64,000 nt of DNA from Malus domestica (lineage: Eukaryota; Streptophyta; Magnoliopsida; Rosales; Rosaceae), in assembly GCF_042453785.1 (NCBI RefSeq), contig NC_091670.1, positions 40,993,501 through 41,057,500 on the forward strand, written 5' to 3'. The notes beneath the pieces are model-generated. The model made no database searches and was not told the DNA's origin. It saw nothing but the letters and a program-made list of their open reading frames with translations. Positions 15,370 through 32,908 of this stretch are shown here, piece after piece (within the stretch, counting starts at the first letter, position 1; the number at the start of each line of letters is the position of its first letter). Position numbers and translations under genes: made by a program.

Positions 15370-16020
15370 CGTTTCATGGTGGTGAGGGTGTAATTACTCT
15401 TGCCGCCTATTCTGCTGAGCTTGTACGGACCTTCCCAGATGAGATCCATCTTTTTGGAGCTTTCTTTGAGGGCAATGATGAAGGCTTTTCTTAGGACTAG
15501 ATATTTGGGCTGGAACTGCCGGATCTTGGCCCTTTTGTTGTAGCTAAAAAAGAACTACTGCTGGTAAGCTGCGATGCGAGTGATAGTTTGTTCGCACTTT
15601 TCCTCTGCCAGATTTAAGCTTGTGGCCATCTTCTTTCAGTTACTCTTCTTTTGATGGTGCGATATGCCTATAGACATCCGGGGAGTTCATCTGGCCATCT
15701 TCCCTTCTTGTTGGTGATGGATTTCTTGAGGCAGTTGAGGATCATCTTTTTGGATGTTTCGGCCCGCCTATTGCCTTGAGGATATCTCGGCGTTGACATA
15801 TGTTGTTTTATGCCATATTTTTGGAAGAACTTCGCCAAATCTTTACGCACGAATTGCGGGTCGTCGTTGGTGACGATGGATTAAGGGATGCCAAATCGGT
15901 AAATGATGTTCCTCCATATGAAGCGCTCTATGTCCGTCTGAATCATGGTTGTCATGGGCTCTGCTTCTACCTATTTAGTGAAGTAGTCGGTTGCCACGAT
16001 CATCATGCATTTGCCCCTAG
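15370..16020 (-). pseudogene. integrase remnant of the minus-strand element
   Basis: The minus strand reads VATDYFTK, then TNDDPQF, then PRYPQGNRRAE. These are the three segments carrying the D, D and E of a retroviral-type integrase core. They are followed by WPDELPGCL and, nearer 15370-15545, a C-terminal domain with YNKRAKIRQFQP and DLIWEGPYKLSR. In-frame stops follow DYFTK and interrupt the core, so it is inactive. Confidence 0.75.
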
Positions 16021-16059
16021 TAGTCTGGCTGGTGATTAGCTGGGAATCAGAATGCATAT

Positions 16060-16132
16060 GAAACTTAGAGTGATCGCCTGCTCGAGCATTGAACCATTTG
16101 GGGTGACAAGAACCACGGCTGCTCGCGAACCT
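16060..16132 (-). pseudogene. RNase H fragment of the minus-strand element
   Basis: A short minus-strand frame reads GSRAAVVLVTPNGSMLEQAI, the first strands of a Ty3/gypsy RNase H domain. The rest of the domain is missing or scrambled before the integrase begins. Confidence 0.55.
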
Positions 16133-16827
16133 TTGTAGTTGGATGAGCCGTTGACATGTAAATGCTAGAAATCTCCATTGAGGGAGTAGGTGCGGCTAAA
16201 GTGTGCTCGACTACCTTCGGGGCGTCGTTAGGCTGCTCTGTTGTGTTGTCAAGGCTAGGCGTGAAGGCTCGGCAGGGAGCCGTGAAGCTAGGGCCATGTT
16301 ACATGTAGCAAGAGATGCTTAACTTTCGATATTGGGCCACTCTAGAGCTGAATAATGGAGTAAGGGTCGGCTAGGGCCGTGTGATGCACGGCAGAAGGTA
16401 GTGCTCAACTGCCGGTACATGTTGCTCCTGTGTAGAATCTTCTAGGACGACGAGGACAAAACTTGTTTCTGAGTGTTCATTCCAATGTTCTTCTGCCCTT
16501 GATGTGTCTTTTAGGCTGAGTTGTTGTTTTCGTCAGAAAGCTTTGCATCCACTAAGGTCTACTCCTTTATCGTCACACGTCTGGATTCGGCAGAATGGTG
16601 CATCATGATGATGACTGCGTGCGTTTGAAGGTAAAACTTGAGCTTTTAGGTTACAACAACTATTGCCAAAGTTAGCTTTTGAATTTCTGATAACATCAAT
16701 AAGAGCTTTTAAACTGTGGAATACAACTAATAGCATCGATGAGAGCTTTTAAATTATGGAATATAGGTAGTCGGGCCCCCAGCTCTTCTCGTATGATGGT
16801 AGAGCTTATTTCTGCTTCAGATGTGAC

Positions 16828-18791
16828 TACTCGTCCAGTCAGACTTTGAATCTCCTTCAGAGTAGTGGGGAACTTCATATTCAAGATCACCGAACTTCGT
16901 CCCAAAGTGCATGCTTTTCTGCCAGAGCGAAAGAGTCTGCCAGAGTTAGATCTTCTTTCATTATCAGTTTTTCGAATAGTGGGTGGTCTGCTGGAAGTTC
17001 TTTTTGGAAGGCTGCTTTAGCTATCGAGTCGTTACATCCGACTATTTTTGCCTTCTCTGTTTTGAACCTCCTCACATAGTCTCGAAACGACTCATTTGGG
17101 TTTTTCTTGACGTTGAACAAATGGTCGGACTTCTTTTTTATCGAGCGATATGATGAATATTCTTTGGTGAAAACCAAAGAAAGTTCGTTAAAATTCCAGA
17201 TAGATTGTGGCGGCAGGGTGTATAACCAATCTTGCGCCTTGCCTTGTAGAATGGTGGTGAATATCTTGCACATAAGACCGTTGTTGTTTCGATAGAGGAT
17301 CATTGCGCTTCGGTAGTGCTTTAAGTGTCTCTCTGGGTCTTCATCCCCTTTGAAAGATGTGAAATGTGGCATGCTGAACTCGCGTGGAGGCTCTACCTAC
17401 TCGATCTTGTTCGTGAAGGGTGACCTGCTTATGTTGGTCATGTTCCGTCGTAGTGCCTCGTCGATGACCTCATTGCGTTGGAAATTGCGCAATCGCTTGG
17501 TCAAAAGTCTCTCTACTTCTTCCTGAATTTGTTTTTGTTGGGGTAACGGAGCTCTCAGTTGCCCCCAACCGTGACTTGCTGGTCTAGGCTGCTTTTCCAT
17601 GTGTTTGGCTTGTCTATGCCCCGGATGCAGTGCATGTAGCGCGTTCCTAGCAGGCGAGCGAGTTCTTCGCAGGCTGCCGGTTGCACTTAAGCCGTATTGA
17701 GTGACTGCTTCTCTCCATCCTTCGGGCTGCCTACTCCGATGTGAGGTGGATGATGCTCCTTGCGGGCTTAGCCGTAAATGAACACTTCGCCTGGAAGGCT
17801 GCTCATGTTGACTATCGGAGTGTGACCCTAACCGTGAATGTATGCTCGTCTGTGGGCCTAGTCGAGAGTGCACGCTCCTCCGCGCTCTAAGACGGGAGTA
17901 TACGCTATCTCGGGGGTCCAATCGGGAATGTATACTACCTGAACGCTCGGTTCGTGGCTGGTCGAGTGGCTGCTTACCGGGACGCTGCTGGAAAGGTTCT
18001 TTGTCTGCCCTTGTCCTACTTCGGGACACCTCGTCTGGGGCAAGTTGCATCTCGGTGCGCTGCAAGAGCCAGTTCACCAAGGTCGTCTGCTGTGTGAGGA
18101 CGCTTGTCAACTCTATGACTTGTTGAGATAAGTGTTGTTCTCCATTTGGGTTGGAAGAGCTTGGAAGGAATGTGCCTCCTTGGGCAATGGAAGAGTGGTA
18201 GACTCTGGACATGAGATTTGAGTTGGGAAATGTCAAATTCACGGAAAAATATGGTGAGAATGCCCCCGGCTCGATGGTAGGTCCGGATGGTTGAGATAGT
18301 TTTGGGCCGACTTAGGCTGCTTGGAAAGCCACGGGAGCAGACTGGGCCGTATGAGCAGGCTGGGCCTCGAGAGCAAGCTGGGTTGCGAGAGTAGGCTGCT
18401 CAGCGGGAGCAGGCTGGGCCACGGGAGTGGGCTGCTCGGCTGGAACAGGCTGGACCACAAGAGTAGGCTGCTCGGAGTGTGATGCACATGGGTGCGAGGT
18501 TTGGGCTTGGCTTGGCAACGCGTTGAATTCACGTTAGGCTTGGAGTGACATGGCTTGGGTCGTGGCCTTGGTGCCGTGAGCCTTGGATGGCACGACTTGG
18601 GCCGTGGTGAAGGCACCATGGACCTCGCCACGGGTGACTACCAAGGTAGCCACCGCGGTGGTTCCCGTGGTGGAAACTCGTGGTGGTGATGCTGCTCCAC
18701 TTATTGTCGCATTTAGCCTCACGGATCTCCGCAATCCCATTTCTTGAATATTAGAATTTTCACTTGTGGAATTTTCTAAATTTCTAGCCAT
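16828..18791 (-). pseudogene. gag of the minus-strand element joined to a reverse transcriptase tail
   Basis: The likely start is the Met at 18791 (MARNLENS...). The N-terminal part is Pro/Ala-rich with degenerate QP.PAEQPT repeats (about 18330-18520). A second part (18242-17397) has repeated SVHSRLGP-like units. The third (17372-16887) is a clear retrotransposon gag domain, with KGDEDPERHLKHY, QDWLYTLPPQSI and SFRDYVRRFKTEK. Immediately after gag, 16884-16828 encodes MKFPTTLKEIQSLTGRV, which belongs near the end of reverse transcriptase, so protease and most of RT are deleted. Frames change between the three parts. Confidence 0.72.
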
Positions 18792-18955
18792 TATATTTTT
18801 CTTATACGTTTTATCAAAGAAACTTTGCAAGTAAAAAATTCTAATAATAAGAACGTATGAAAAATATTCAAATGGACTAGAAAATAAAGAAAAAACCTTT
18901 TTGTGCGAGAGTCTTCTACGAGTATGGATTTCAACTCTCAATGAAAGCACCAATT

Positions 18956-19715
18956 TGTGGATGCAAATTTCTTCCTCCTTGATCTTGGACAATTTTACAC
19001 CTACAAAACAATTAACACCTTAGGTTAAGGCCAAGAGCCTCACGCGCCCACGATGAATGGGGGGGCTTTGGCCGAAGAACCTCCGATGCCAAAGTTAGAA
19101 TTTAGAGAGAAATAGTGTTTAGAAAATTTTGGGATTTTTGCCGAAGTGTTGGAATGAGTTTTTGGTGAAAATAGGAACCTATTTATAGGGTTAGGCTTGT
19201 CCATTTTTTGAGAAGAAATGGCCGGCCTTAATGGGGATTTTTAGGTTGAAATTGTGGTTTAATTAGCCAATTTATTGGCTAATTAACCCTAAAGGAATAA
19301 ATTGGTGGATACCAAATTGATTAATTTGCATAAATGGGATAATATAGAGGGAAAAATGGAAAAAGGTAAAGAGAAAGGATGGTGACCGGTTTTGACTAGC
19401 TTTAGGGTTGAATTGGATGTATTTAGTGGTTAATTGGGTGATAAATTTGGTGATTAATGAATTAATTAGGAATTAATTTATTAATTAGCCAATTAATCTC
19501 TATTTTATGGGATAACTTATAGGTTATGAAGTAATTACCTAATGAGGATGGATGAGATAAATTGGAATTGGTTACCTTTTTTGGAGCATTTTTGACTTGG
19601 TTGAGGATGATTGTCCGCCGCTCGCGCATAGGAATCTCGGTATGCCTCAAGGGTATTTTTGTTCTCTTTTACCTAAAAATCCACGTGTCGCCTTGTGATT
19701 ATTTTTGGCTCCACA
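18956..19715 (-). repeat. 5' LTR of the minus-strand Ty3/gypsy element
   Basis: This 760-bp LTR lies upstream in element orientation. The internal side (minus strand) begins TTGGTGCTTTCATTGAGAG, which is a candidate primer binding region. It ends 406 bp before the start codon of gene B. Confidence 0.9.
19178..19190 (-). promoter_or_regulatory. LTR TATA box
   Basis: The plus strand reads CCTATTTATAGGG, so the minus strand has CCCTATAAATAGG. This is a good TATA box in the element's 5' LTR, directing transcription away from gene B. Confidence 0.55.
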
Positions 19716-19720
19716 AATAT

Positions 19721-20121
19721 ACTGTCATTGTCGCTTGGGTGTACAATAAATTAAAATTGTCACGCATGAGTAGTTAAACATTGACTATAAAGTTGCCATA
19801 GTGGACCGTTGTTACCATAGCCAGTCAATTCGAAAAGAGTTTAAAATTGTCACGCATGAGTAATCAAACATCAGACAGTGATTATAAAGTTGCCATAGTG
19901 GACTTTTTTTTAGCATTGTCAGCCAAATCTTGAAAAAGAATTGAAGAATCGTCGGTCTGGAATTGTGAGTCAAATCTAGAAAATGATATGAAGAAAAGAA
20001 TTCTTTGAATGAATGCTCTTGTCGTTGGTTTGGAATGAATAGTACTTTCCTCTGGATCAGTCACATATAATCTTCTCATTGAAAAAATTTCTTTGATGGT
20101 ATTCTTGTTGAAGAGAGATAT
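19721..20121 (+). promoter_or_regulatory. upstream region of gene B with a 90-bp duplication
   Basis: A block containing TTAAAATTGTCACGCATGAG and, further on, AAGTTGCCATAGTGGAC occurs at about 19751-19807 and again at 19841-19903, a 90-bp period. The gypsy element inserted directly upstream, so the proximal promoter of gene B is at most this stretch unless LTR sequence contributes. No TATA box is asserted. Confidence 0.45.
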
Positions 20122-23453
<3,332 letters not shown>

Positions 23454-23464
23454 TGACCTAGGTT

Positions 23465-23548
23465 GTACGTCTCTGGGTGAATCGTACCATGTCAACCAAG
23501 TTCTGAGATGCATCCAAATTGCCCTCTTATGTGTGCAAGAGTATACCA
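23465..23548 (+). pseudogene. exon-7 fragment of an SD-RLK
   Basis: Just after the stop of gene B, about 80 bases encode [20 protein letters not shown] and then CVQEY, the start of the last exon of the C/D/E type. The fragment is absent from the matching place after pseudo-B (30469 onward), so it was inserted or converted into this flank after the duplication, or lost from the other copy. Confidence 0.6.
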
Positions 23549-24263
23549 TTTCATTTTCTTCTTACATTTATGTTTTCATTTGTTAATATATACTTCAGAC
23601 GCTGTTCTGTATTTTTATCCTAATTCATACTTACTGATATTTTTTTAACGATTTCAACTGTCACCCGGCACTGAAGATTCGTTTGACACCTGTCTGTTCA
23701 AATAGAGACTCTTTTTCCTTTCACATTACATGTATCGTTCCTGAATGAATTTGTTATTCAACTTTCCTGGATGATTTGATACGTCGTAGACAAAGAAATA
23801 TTTCTTGCCATTGTCCTTTGTAATGTCATGTGTTACCAAACTTAAGTGAAAAAAAAAGCTCTTGGTCGTAATTTTTGGTAGAATGTTGATTCCTCTCTGC
23901 TTATCCTAGTTTAGTACAGAGAATGTATATCGGTTAATAACTGAAAAAAAGTCTACCCCTGTTCCCCTGTTTTTCCCCTGTCTTGGTACAGAGTATTCAC
24001 GAATTGTCTTCAGGAATAGTCACCGGAAGTTAACCACACTAAGGATAACAGTCAACCAAGTAATGAGCGTGATGAGTGGTGGCGGAGATGGAGATAATTA
24101 GGGGATTTAACAGTTTGCAGCTATGATTGCACGGATACAGACACAGACATAGGGATACGACACAACACGGGAATACAAGAAGAAACCACGATGTCCATGC
24201 ATTTTAGCTTTTGCAGTAACATGAATAAACGATTTTATCAACTAGCTATTAAATTTGTTTTAG

Positions 24264-24843
24264 GTTTGGAACTTGTGGAGAGAAGGCAATGCCTTGGAAA
24301 TCGTTGATTCGTCTCTGGGTGAATCGGACCATGTCAAGTTCTGATATGGGTCCAAATTTCCCAGCTTATGTGGACAAGAGTATACCACGGACCGGCCAAA
24401 TGTCGGCAGTTGCTTTCATACCAAGTAATGTAAAAGTACTCCTTCACCAAAAAACAACCAGCGAACTTGCGTCCAAATTCCCCAGCTTATGTGGACAAGA
24501 GTATGCCACGGACCGGCCAAAAATATCGGCGGTTGCTTTCATGCTCGGTAATGAAGAAGCAGCTCCTTCACCAAAACAACCAGCATTGGAGTTATAACAG
24601 TGGAGATCAATCACCCAGTTTTTTTTGTTTTTGTTTTTTTAAATTATTATTAAAGGGAGGCGAGGGTTTGAAAATATTACAACAATTTAGCGGAGGGTGT
24701 AGTTTTGATCTAGAACGCATGGGTGAAAATCCAACATTCTATCTACTAAGATATTAGACTACATACAAATACTCCATCACTCAGTATTGAAGAAGAAAAT
24801 TCATTAAATGATGTGACATGTAGTGGCATAGAACCTCGCTAAA
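24264..24843 (+). pseudogene. exon-7 relic of a lost SD-RLK, with internal duplication and SINE
   Basis: An acceptor-like TTTTAG precedes a last-exon start ([21 protein letters not shown]). The middle is duplicated: 24340-24430 and 24470-24570 both read CCAAATT..CCCAGCTTATGTGGACAAGAG. The C-terminal tail is interrupted by a SINE (24619-24774), after which the frame resumes as STEENSLNDVTC..EPR and a stop at 24843. Exons 1-6 are absent. Confidence 0.75.
24619..24774 (-). mobile_element. tRNA-like SINE inserted in an exon-7 relic
   Basis: The T-rich tract at its left end is the A-tail of a minus-strand insertion. The minus strand carries a decayed copy of the A/B-box arrangement that is clearer in the sister copies at 31074 and 37133. 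Flanking duplication is near CATCACCCAG/CATCACTCAG (right copy 24775-24784). Confidence 0.6.
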
Positions 24844-25432
24844 GTTGAACTTTTAAAAATATTTTGAGTACATTGACTTGAAGGGCGTCAAAAATACTGG
24901 TTACGATTGCGAACTTGCAAGGTAATTGAAGAGAAATTATACTAGTTTAGTTAGCTAATTAATTCTGTCAATTGTGAGACGTACTATGAACGGAAACTTG
25001 AACGCTAACAGTCTAACAGACGCGTTCACATCAATTAGTGTTTAAGAATGAGAGGTTTGTGGTCATCAAACTTCGGCGTGGCATAGGAGAAAATTCTTTA
25101 AAAGATGTTGACCTGTGATTCTTTGCATGCCAAATAAAAAAATCCTAAGACTTTTCAAATTGGCCCCTTTCGGAGCCAAGTTAGGTCTGCCAGTGAATTA
25201 GAAAATTGTCTTTATCGATCTAGTGGATACAACATTAAAGAAGTGGACCTTTCTAGCTAGGCTCAGTATTCTTACGTCGACTGGAATTCGCCGGTGAATT
25301 CAACATCTGGAAGCCTTCACCGTTGAGTATTCTCCAAAGAAAAATAAAATCCAACCTTTCCGGCTTTTTGTTTCTGCTGCCATTAAAAGAAGCAACCTTT
25401 TTAGCACCTAACCAACCCCTGAGAAAGTAACC
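24844..25432. other. spacer and upstream region of gene C
   Basis: There is no gene here. The first part (24844 to about 25200) is homologous to 31836-32190 and 37339-37690, the flanks that follow the other two exon-7 relics. The last 100 bases are nearly identical to those upstream of gene D and form the shared C/D proximal promoter. Confidence 0.6.
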
Positions 25433-29085
<3,653 letters not shown>

Positions 29086-29534
29086 AGAAAGGCCTAGGAT
29101 TACCCAACATGTTCCACAATATATATGTACTTGTGGCGGCTTGCAAAAGATAATGTATTAACCACATACAATTTGTTACTGTGTGAAGAAAGGGTGAACG
29201 ATATTTACCATGCCTTGAAAATGAAGATTCTCCAAGTAAAGCGAAGCTTGTTGATGTTAGAACTCATAAAAATTAAATATAATAAAAATAAAAAATACGC
29301 CATTTCTTGTGGCTTTTGGTTGCTGCATGCATGCATTCACACAAAAGCTTGGACATTTTTTTTCAAATTTGGCATGACCTTTTGGGTGCGTTTGTTGTAT
29401 TGGATTCTCTCGGACTAGACTAGGTTCATGGACTAATCTAGACTTGCTCAGACTAGACTTAACTGGATTAATTTAGTATAACGTTTGGTATGATGTTAGA
29501 CTAAAAAACTAAAATAAAAAAAATTAACATGCCT
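29086..29534. other. 3' flank of gene C with a partial PIF-like end
   Basis: Bases 29086-29280 are homologous to the 3' flanks of D and pseudogene E (shared AGAAAGGCCTAGGA start). At 29391-29540 a sequence starting GGGTGCGTTTGTTGTATTGG with repeated GGACTAG-type motifs matches the end of the 4801-6227 element, but it has no opposite end. It is a truncated copy at the boundary of the duplicated block. Confidence 0.55.
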
Positions 29535-30468
29535 TTTAATTTACAAAGAGCAACATTTTTTTCATGGGAAGTGTTTCTGGACTAGATGAAAGTAGAAGGT
29601 CATTGGACCGTGAAAAGCGCAATGAGATTATTGTTGGAATCGCTCTAGGGGTCTTATACCTTCATCAAGACTCAAGACTGAAAGTCGTTCACAAGGATCT
29701 AAAAGCTAGCAATGTTCTATTGGATTCAACTATGAACCCCAACATCTCAGATTTTGGACTGATGAAAATGTTTGGGGAAGACTAAATCCAAGCAAACACA
29801 AACATAGCGGTCGAAATATAGTTAAGTGTTTCAGTATTTCACAGAGTATATACAGCTAGAAACATACAGCGATTAGCAAACAATTAACATGCTCAATATT
29901 TTATATCATGTTGTGTAACTGCAGTAGATACATGTCACCAAAATATGCAACGGAAGGGCGATATTCAACAAAATCAGATGTTTTTAGCTTTGGTGTCATA
30001 TTGCTAGAGATTGTTAGCGACAAAAGGAACAACAATTGTGATATTGAGTGTCCGTCCCTAAATTTGATTGGACAAGTAGGCAATTCATGAAACTTCTAAA
30101 ATATGTATGGAATGATTTACCAATTTTTATTTCTGAATGTGTGTGCAAAAATGATCCTAATTGCATCAGATTTGGGATATGTGGATGGAGGAACAAGAAT
30201 TAGGTATAGTTGATTCATCTTTGGATCAGTCACATCCTGCACACGAGGTTTCAAGATGCATCCAGATCGGGCTACTTTTCGTCCAAGAAAGTGCATCGGA
30301 TAGGCCAACCATGTCGGAAGTTATTTTTTTGTTGAGTAATGAAACACCTCTTCCCTCTCCCGAGAAACCGGCATTTATATGACAATCAAGAAACCAAACT
30401 CAGCAGTATCGCAGGGAGAAAGTTGTTCAGTAAATGAGTTAACAATAACCATGACTGAAGCGCACTAA
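29535..30468 (+). pseudogene. pseudo-B: truncated 3' half (exons 5-7) of a gene B copy
   Basis: Homology to gene B starts inside intron 4. Exon 5 (about 29586-29815) encodes [28 protein letters not shown] and SDFGLMK. The invariant HRD has become HKD, and a stop follows FGED (B has FGEDQ). Exon 6 (about 29925-30075) and exon 7 (about 30170-30468) follow, the latter with a premature TGA after KPAFI. The upstream exons and promoter are missing. Confidence 0.85.
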
Positions 30469-31073
30469 TGACTTACGGTTGTACGTCATATTCCAAGAAA
30501 ATTTCTTACAACTGTCTTTTGTAATGTCATGTGTTACAAAACTTAAGCGAAAAAAGCTCTAGGTTATAATTTTGGTAGAATATTGCTTCCCAGTACATTG
30601 GTTGATAACCGTAAAAAGTCTGCCCCAGTTACCCTGTTTTCCCCTGTCTTGGTACAGAGGATTCACGAATTGTCTTCACGAGTAGTTACCGGAATTAACC
30701 GTACTAAGATAATAGTCAACTAAGTGATGAGCATGATGGGTGGGAATGAAGATAATTAGGGGATTTAGCACTTTGAAGTAACAAATATAAACGTATTTAT
30801 TAACTACCTATTAAACCTGTTTTAGGTTTGGAACTTGTGGAGAGAAGGCCCTGCCTTGGAAATCGTTGATTCATCTCTGGCTGAATCGGACCATGTCAAC
30901 CAAGTTCTGAGATGCATCCAAATTGCCCAGCTTCTGTATGCAAGAGTATGCCACGACCGGCCATCAATGTCGGCGGTCGTTTTCATGCTAGGCAATGAAG
31001 AAGCAGCTCCTTCACCAAAACAACCAGCATTTTTATCGAAGATGAGTTATAACAGTGGAGATCCATCACCCAG

Positions 31074-31773
31074 TTTTTTTTTTTTAGATTATTATTAAGG
31101 GGAGGGGAGGGTTCGAAAATATCACAACTGTTTGTACCATACTTGATCAATCCCGAAACTACTGAGCATCGATCAACGTTATATTGTCAAGGAGCCAGAA
31201 GAGTTTCCCTCGAACCAGGAGGCCAATCACAGCGCGACACGTGTCGACATCAGAAGCCAATCATAGCACGACACGTGTCAACATCAGAAGCCAATCATAG
31301 CACGACACGTGTCAACATCAGAAGCCAATCACAACACGACACGTGTTAATGTTAGAATGAAGCTAAAAACTCTCTTCTATAAATAGATATCATTCTCTCA
31401 CAATATTTCCTAATGTCATTTGTACTAAACATTCACTAGTACTCACAAAAGGAGAGCTTGAACCTATGTACTTTTGTAAACCCTTCACAATTAATGAGAA
31501 CTCCTTTACTCCATGGACGTAGCCAATCTGGGTGAACCATGTACATCTTGTGTTTGCTTCCCTGTCTCTATCCATTTGCATACTTATCCACACTAGTGAC
31601 CTAAGCAATCTAGCGAAGGTCACAAACTTAACACTTTCTGCTGGACCAAAGTCTCCACCGATTTTGTGCGTCAACAACAACAATTTAGGGGAGGAGGCAG
31701 TTTCGAACTTAGGACGCATGGGTGAAAACCGGACACCCTAACCACTAGGATATTGGATCACATGCAAAGACCC
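31074..31773 (-). mobile_element. tRNA-like SINE (interrupted by a solo LTR)
   Basis: A poly-T tract at its left end marks a minus-strand A-tail. The minus strand has AGTGGTTAGGG (A box) and GTTCGAAACT (B box). Flanking CATCACCCAG on the left and CATCACTTAG on the right (31774-31783) are the target duplication. SINE sequence resumes after the LTR at about 31682. Confidence 0.68.
31129..31676 (+). mobile_element. solo LTR of the young Tat-like family
   Basis: This 548-bp copy starts TGTTTGTACCATACTTG, ends GTGCGTCAACA and is flanked by a perfect ACAAC duplication (31124-31128 and 31677-31681). It matches the LTRs of the element at 53659-63110. It holds tandem units with GACACGTGTC palindromes (about 31231-31350) and a TATA box CTATAAATAGA at 31377-31387. 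No internal sequence remains, so it formed by LTR-LTR recombination. Confidence 0.9.
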
Positions 31774-31835
31774 CATCACTTAGTACTGAAAATTGTTTAA
31801 ATGATGTGACATGTATTAGCATAGAACCTCGCTAA

Positions 31836-32908
31836 AGTTGAACTTCATACGATATTTTGAGTGCATTGATGTATAGGGTGTGAGAATTATTGGTTAAGAT
31901 TGCAAATTTACTATGTAATTGAAGAGAAACTAGTCTGGTTAGCTAATTCTATCGATTGTGTGAACGTACTATGGTGGAAACTTGATCGCTAACAGACACA
32001 TTGGCATCAGTTAGTGTTGAAGAATGAGAGGTTTGTGGTAATCAAACTTCAGCATAGCATAGGAAGCAGGGAAGACTTTTTATCTAGGTTTTGACTCCTG
32101 GGATTCATACACGAGAAAAGATGTTGACCTGTGATTCTTTGCTTGCCAAATAAAAAATCCTAGGACTTATCAAATTGGTTTACTATTTCATTTGAAAATG
32201 CATACCACAGACATGTTAATGTATGCAAGGAGCTGCATCCAAGGTATTTATGGACATTCATTGGGTTTTGGTAGGCCTGAAGTCGGTTGGAGGGCAAGTA
32301 TGAAACCAACTCTAATCTTCAAAAGGACAACACTCAAGGTATCCATGGACATTCACCAAAGTTCGGAAAGTCAGCACCTCTAAAGTATCTATGAACGTTC
32401 ATCGAAGTTCGGAGGGTCGGCTGACCCCCTTGCTCCTTAATGGATCCGCCAGTGCTGATAGCTTACCACCTACGAGTATATTATCTGTTGGACTCTATCA
32501 CAATAATAAAAAATAAAACCGTTTATTTATATTGTATTCTATTTTATCAATTTTTCGACATCAGATTTTTTTTTGTTCTCTAAATTTGTACTTGGCCCTT
32601 TTCGGTGTGCCAATTTAGTTGTCTTTATCAATCGACGGGATACAACTGGGGTGTGGTCAGCATTACTGAAGTGGAGTTTTCTAGCTAGGATCAGTTTGAG
32701 GGAATTCGTGTCTTGTTGACATGTGCGACTGGAAGTCGTGGGTAAGTTCACGTTGCATCAACGACTGGAAGTCGCCCATGCGCCGTTAGTGTTAATCTCC
32801 AACGAAATAAAAAATTCAACCTTTCCGGCTTTTTGTTTCTGCTTGCCATTAGAAGAAGCAACCGTTTTAGCACTTAAAACTCCTCAATGAGAAAGCTAGC
32901 CATCAACC
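31836..32908. other. spacer and upstream region of gene D
   Basis: It begins with sequence homologous to 24844-25200. About 32180-32580 is absent from the gene C side and holds two similar units with GTATC(C/T)ATG(G/A)AC and AAGTTCGGA motifs. The ATTATCTGTTGGACTCTATC segment near 32480-32500 is the unoccupied form of the insertion site at 37783-38290. The last 100 bases match the gene C promoter. Confidence 0.5.

Larger units (their letters stand above)
11469..19715 (-). mobile_element. degenerate Tat-like Ty3/gypsy LTR retrotransposon
   Basis: The element is bounded by two LTRs (11469-12232 and 18956-19715) beginning TGTGGATGC and ending GGCTCCACA. It is flanked by a perfect AATAT duplication (11464-11468 and 19716-19720). 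Coding remnants lie on the minus strand in the order gag (18791 to 16887), a reverse transcriptase tail (16884-16828), RNase H (about 16132-16060) and integrase (about 16020-15370). A further ORF lies on the opposite strand at 12997-14098. A purine-rich GTGTGGGGGCATT (minus strand) abuts the left LTR as a polypurine tract, confirming orientation. Stops and frameshifts are abundant, so it cannot transpose by itself. The LTRs differ at a few percent of sites by eye. Confidence 0.88.
30826..31835 (+). pseudogene. exon-7 relic with SINE and nested solo LTR
   Basis: A TTTTAG acceptor is followed by [31 protein letters not shown], a frame disturbance in CVQEY, and [17 protein letters not shown]. 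The tail GDPSPS is broken at 31074 by a SINE, itself interrupted by a solo LTR. The exon then resumes at about 31774 and ends in EPR and a stop at 31835. It is the paralogue of 24264-24843 and 36980-37338. Confidence 0.78.
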
